From contig DATKZJ010000042.1 of NCBI GenBank assembly GCA_035527995.1, positions 1-8,085 of the forward strand: 8,085 bases of DNA, in the 5' to 3' direction. The translations under genes were made by a program, and so were the position numbers. This stretch comes from JAFGTF01 sp035527995 (GTDB lineage: Bacteria > Spirochaetota > B62-G9 > DRHN01). Numbering within the stretch: position 1 is the first letter of the stretch; each line of letters begins with the position of its first letter. The notes below the pieces were generated by a model. The model searched no databases, was not told the origin of the DNA, and saw only the letters and a program-made list of their open reading frames with translations. Below are positions 4,938 through 8,085 of the stretch, piece after piece.

Positions 4938-7364
4938 CTACTGAAGAACGGATAATCCTGAAAGTTCTTCGATATAGTCCACGTTGAATATCTGCTTCAC
5001 CGACCTTGAAGAGGAAGAGCTCGCAATATCATCGGGCTTCCCCCTACCCTGTGTATCGTCAATATAGGTGCTTCCGTTATTGTAAGCAACATAGCACCTC
5101 GTGACCTTCCCTCCGCCGTAAACGGCGTATTTCTTATTGTTCGTTATGTCGCTCTCGGTGATGGCCGGGTTGGTCCGATCCTTTACGTATATACCGTTTC
5201 TGCCGTTGCCCGATACCTGTGTTTTCCTGATCGTGAGGTCGGACGTGGTCACTACTATACCGTCGATACGGCTTTTCTCGACCCTGCACTCCAAAAGCTC
5301 GGCTGAACCCCTGCCCTGTTCGAATGCTGCACCGACGTAGTTGTTTCTGAATGTGCAGCCCTTTACGACGCCTCCCCCGTATACTCTCAGTCCGTAGGTG
5401 CTGTTGTTTCTGAAGAAAGAGTCCTCGATCCGGCATCGATAGTTGTATGCGAGTACACCCTTTTCGTTCTCTTCGATGTAGCTGTTCTGTATGAACGTTT
5501 CACTGGTATGGAGGAGCACGCCGGTTTTGTTGGCCCTCACAGTGAGGACCTTCATCTCTACCTTGCTGTCCTTAACGAATATCCCGTTTTCCGTACAGCG
5601 TTCGATCACCACATTATCGAGCCGCACCCCGCCCTGGATGCCTATTATGGCGATCCCTGTGAGGGCGCCTGAGACTGTCGTGTTCGTTATGGAGCCTTTC
5701 GACCCGGCCTGATACCGTACGCCTCCCCAGATTCCCTTCTCAGCTATAAGTTCCGCCCCGTCGACTATGAGGGTACCTCCTGAGTTTACCCTGATGATCG
5801 CGTCCTCCGGCAGCAGGATTTTTTCGCTAAGGGTCGCCGTCTCCCCATTCTCGACCACGAACCCCTTGCGTGCAAGATACGCAATTCCGTATTCTTTAGG
5901 CGTGGTGACCTTCGGCGGCGCCTTCCTCGTGATCGGCTTTTTTTCCACCTTCTTCGGCAGCTCCCTGACTGCCGGGGAAAGGTCCTTTATTACATTCTCG
6001 AAAGAAAGAACAAAGTCCTGAGCTGTCTCCTCCCCCCCGACGACCTCGGTCCGTTTCTCGACTGGCCTGTAGCCGCTCTCGTTCCCGGACCTGTCGATGG
6101 CGGTAACAGCTATATAGAGCTGCCTGTTCAGAAGCTTCTCCCTTTCAACAATGAGATCGTGATATCTCTTTTCAGTATAGACGATCCCGTCCCACCGTTC
6201 CGCGTTAAGACCGTAATAGACTCTGAACTTGGCAACGTCCCTGTCCTTCGTTTCCCAGCTGATTCTCAATCTGTCCTGAGAGACGAATTCGTACTTAATG
6301 TCTGACAGCGGGAGAGGCGGCACCGTATCCTCGAGGACGATATTGTACACAGGAGAGGACGGGGCGCTTAGCGTTCCGGTCTCGTCAACGGCGAGGACCC
6401 TGAGCGAGTAGGAAACTCCGTTCTCCAAGATTGGAGCTCCGTTCTCGAGTACGTCCGCTATGGAGTAGCTCATGCCGGACCCGCCGGTCTCCTCTATAAC
6501 GAAGGACTCAGTCTGAGAAGAGGCGAGTCCTTCCTGGCTGTAGTAGCGCCACGGATCTTTTCCGCTTTTGATCTGAATGACGTAACCTCTCGGCTTGTCA
6601 CCCTCGACCCTTCTCCAGACGAGTTCGAGGCGGTAGTTCTTTGCATGCACGACACCGAGACCGAACGGCGCGAGCGGCGGCTTGTTCTTCGTACGAAAAG
6701 AACCGAGTGCGTAAGATGTGGAAAAGCCGAGCTCGTTCTTAGAAAAAATCCTTACCTGGTAGTCTGTGTTCTCTTCGAGGTTTCCAAATTCGCAGCTGTT
6801 GTTGAGTATCCCCTCATACTGGACAAGCGGTTGTTTGTCGTCCTTTTTCCTTATCTCGCATCTATAGGACAGCACATCGGGCATTTTGTCCCACCGTGCC
6901 CTTATGAAGCTGCTGCCGCGGATATCGTCATGGATCTCTGAAACCCGGAGGCCTGTGGGTATCGGGGCCCTATTCTCCTTCTCCTCAAACTGTATCCCGA
7001 TCGGGGCCGAGATGCCGGGGTAGCTCACGGTCAGCGTATAGTCGCCCGCGATTAGTTTATCGAACCCGTAGCTTCCCTCCTCGTCGGTGAGGGTCTCTGC
7101 GACGACCCTGCCCCCTTCGTCGACGGCCGAGACCGTGACCCCTTCGATCGGGCTTCCGAGCTCATCGACGAGTCTTCCCATGATACCTCCCTCTGAGGGA
7201 GGTTCTTCGACAGGTTCAGGTACCGGAACAATCTCCGGTTCGGGAAGGGGCTCTGACTGCTCCTGCCCGGATGAAGCCTGTCCCTCCTGGTCTTGAGACG
7301 GGAAGAGAGGCCACGCCAAGAGGAGAAGGAACAAAGCTGAGATAATAAAGACTTTTGTTTTCAT
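4938..7364 (-). CDS. Secreted FN3 / right-handed beta-helix protein
   Basis: The 808-residue product starts with a signal peptide (MKTKVFIISALFLLLLAW, 1-22) without a clear lipobox. An acidic Pro-rich stretch follows (about 38-57, PLPEPEIVPVPEPVEEPP). A carboxypeptidase-regulatory/CNA-B-like beta-sandwich spans about 60-130 (GRLVDELGSPIEGVTVSAV, ending DYTLTVSYPG). Three fibronectin type III domains cover about 135-228, 231-345 and 350-442. A basic linker (470-490, KKVEKKPITRKAPPK) precedes a right-handed parallel beta-helix (about 510-770) built of short repeats such as ENGIFVKDS, KTGVLLHTS and RNGIYVKDR. There is no C-terminal anchor, and a Ser run lies at 782-788. The protein is probably periplasmic or exported and binds or processes carbohydrate or protein, but no catalytic residues are identifiable. 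ATG 7364 is preferred over ATG 7406 because it begins directly at the signal peptide and has GGAAG 7 nt upstream. It lies 4 nt after the propeller gene. Confidence 0.85.
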   Translation of the reverse strand: MKTKVFIISALFLLLLAWPLFPSQDQEGQASSGQEQSEPLPEPEIVPVPEPVEEPPSEGGIMGRLVDELGSPIEGVTVSAVDEGGRVVAETLTDEEGSYGFDKLIAGDYTLTVSYPGISAPIGIQFEEKENRAPIPTGLRVSEIHDDIRGSSFIRARWDKMPDVLSYRCEIRKKDDKQPLVQYEGILNNSCEFGNLEENTDYQVRIFSKNELGFSTSYALGSFRTKNKPPLAPFGLGVVHAKNYRLELVWRRVEGDKPRGYVIQIKSGKDPWRYYSQEGLASSQTESFVIEETGGSGMSYSIADVLENGAPILENGVSYSLRVLAVDETGTLSAPSSPVYNIVLEDTVPPLPLSDIKYEFVSQDRLRISWETKDRDVAKFRVYYGLNAERWDGIVYTEKRYHDLIVEREKLLNRQLYIAVTAIDRSGNESGYRPVEKRTEVVGGEETAQDFVLSFENVIKDLSPAVRELPKKVEKKPITRKAPPKVTTPKEYGIAYLARKGFVVENGETATLSEKILLPEDAIIRVNSGGTLIVDGAELIAEKGIWGGVRYQAGSKGSITNTTVSGALTGIAIIGIQGGVRLDNVVIERCTENGIFVKDSKVEMKVLTVRANKTGVLLHTSETFIQNSYIEENEKGVLAYNYRCRIEDSFFRNNSTYGLRVYGGGVVKGCTFRNNYVGAAFEQGRGSAELLECRVEKSRIDGIVVTTSDLTIRKTQVSGNGRNGIYVKDRTNPAITESDITNNKKYAVYGGGKVTRCYVAYNNGSTYIDDTQGRGKPDDIASSSSSRSVKQIFNVDYIEELSGLSVLQ

Positions 7365-7368
7365 ATGC

Positions 7369-8085
7369 CTACTTCCAAGGATTCTTCCAGAAATAGTGTC
7401 CCGCATGCCCGGTGTTTCTGTAGTCGTGGTTTCTCACGCTCCATGATGATTTCTTGAAGGCGAAAAGTTTCGGTTTGACATCCGACACATTCAGGGCGAA
7501 TACTTCCCCGCTGTACGTTCCTGCTATTATTTCAGAGCCCTTGGCCCTGTTTACGTCGACAACGATCGGTGTTGCGAGCACATGGCTTCCGTAGTTGAAT
7601 GTAGCGATCTGTGAGCCGCTTGTACCGTCCAGCACGAAGAGCGCACCTGAAAACGTACAGAATATGATTTCCAGTCCCCCGTCTTTATCGAGGTCCGCAA
7701 GTGCCACTCTTCCGAGAGGGCCGCCTTCATCTGTTTCGAATACCCACTCCTCTGCTCTCGTCCTTCCCTCCAGGGCCCGTACAATACCGCTTTCATCCAC
7801 GAGCACGATCTCATTGATTCCGTCGCCGTCGATATCGCCAATCGAAGGCGAAGTACTGAACCTGCCTTGAAGTTCCCAGGTAAAGAGGAGCTTGCCGTCC
7901 GTTTTGTAACTCGAAATAAAGCCGTTTCTTGTCAGCACAACTATCTCATCGGTCCTGTCTCCGTCGAGGTCCGCGATAGCGGGGGTACCGGCCGGCCTTC
8001 CGTATATCGGGTTCTTCCAGAGCGTCCAGCCCGTCTTGCCTTCGAGAAGGTAGAGATAACCCATCTCTGTCGTAAACAGTACGTC
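7369..8085 (-). CDS. FG-GAP/PQQ-like beta-propeller protein, C-terminal part (5' end beyond right edge)
   Basis: The frame is open to the right edge, so the 238 visible residues are the C-terminal end of a longer protein. At least four propeller blades are visible. Each couples a PQQ-like strand pattern (GYLYLLEGKTG..LW, GALFVLDGTSG) to an Asp-rich FG-GAP calcium loop: DLDGDRTDE (39-47), DIDGDGINE (84-92) and DLDKDGGLE (131-139), with a weaker DVNRAKGSE (177-185). The tail WSVRNHDYRNTG (215-226) resembles the W-x3-HD-x2-xTG motif often found at the ends of such proteins. These are normally extracytoplasmic and act in binding or adhesion, but the signal peptide would be off-window. No enzymatic residues can be assigned. 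The gene ends 4 nt before the beta-helix gene, so the two are very likely co-transcribed and translationally coupled. Confidence 0.88.
   Translation of the reverse strand, partial: DVLFTTEMGYLYLLEGKTGWTLWKNPIYGRPAGTPAIADLDGDRTDEIVVLTRNGFISSYKTDGKLLFTWELQGRFSTSPSIGDIDGDGINEIVLVDESGIVRALEGRTRAEEWVFETDEGGPLGRVALADLDKDGGLEIIFCTFSGALFVLDGTSGSQIATFNYGSHVLATPIVVDVNRAKGSEIIAGTYSGEVFALNVSDVKPKLFAFKKSSWSVRNHDYRNTGHAGHYFWKNPWK
7372..7376 (-). promoter_or_regulatory. Ribosome-binding site of the beta-helix gene, inside the propeller gene
   Basis: GGAAG lies 7 nt before ATG 7364 and consists of the last coding bases of the propeller gene, just before its TAG. Terminating ribosomes would sit on this site, which favours translational coupling. 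It supports ATG 7364 over the upstream in-frame ATG at 7406. Confidence 0.6.

Noticed and set aside
7365..7406. Start of the beta-helix protein at ATG 7406
   Set aside because: It would add 14 residues with charged side chains in front of a normal signal peptide and overlap the propeller gene by 38 nt. ATG 7364 has a well-placed GGAAG.

Overview
The window carries six protein genes, all on the minus strand, so transcription runs from right to left. There are two blocks. The left block (1-3290) is the conserved translation/transcription-factor cluster rimP-nusA-infB: ribosome maturation factor, transcription elongation factor NusA, and the N-terminal part of initiation factor IF-2, which runs off the left edge. 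The right block (3297-8085) is a tightly packed set of three envelope-related genes: an FG-GAP/PQQ-like beta-propeller protein entering from the right edge, a secreted protein with a carboxypeptidase-regulatory-like domain, three fibronectin type III domains and a right-handed beta-helix, and a two-pass membrane protein with a Cache-like sensor and a cytoplasmic domain that looks like a catalytically dead SpoIIE/PP2C phosphatase.

The organism is a bacterium of roughly balanced GC content. The lysine after the IF-2 P-loop (GKTK rather than the common GKTS) and the rimP-nusA-infB order without ylxR/ylxQ resemble what I recall from spirochaetes. That placement is tentative, because the window holds no rRNA or other decisive marker.

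The junction between the blocks (3153-3296) has a near-consensus sigma-70 promoter (TTGACA, 17 nt, TAGAAT). About 40 nt downstream of it is a textbook Rho-independent terminator, which therefore lies inside the rimP leader. The same terminator can end transcripts from the right block and attenuate the rimP operon. A 17-codon ORF runs through the terminator.

The nusA-infB gap (919-1199) is AT-rich, codes for nothing evident, and is unusually rich in inverted repeats: a 10-bp perfect hairpin after nusA, a 7-bp hairpin, a long-range 12/13 stem enclosing a further hairpin and a TATAAT box, and a C/G-rich hairpin close to the infB start. It is the best candidate here for an undescribed structured RNA or leader element.

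The right-block genes are separated by 4 and 9 nt, which implies co-expression and probably translational coupling. An exported calcium-loop propeller, an exported FN3/beta-helix protein and a membrane sensor pseudophosphatase could form one envelope system. Its function cannot be read from the sequence. I saw no tRNA, rRNA, CRISPR array, insertion sequence or phage gene.
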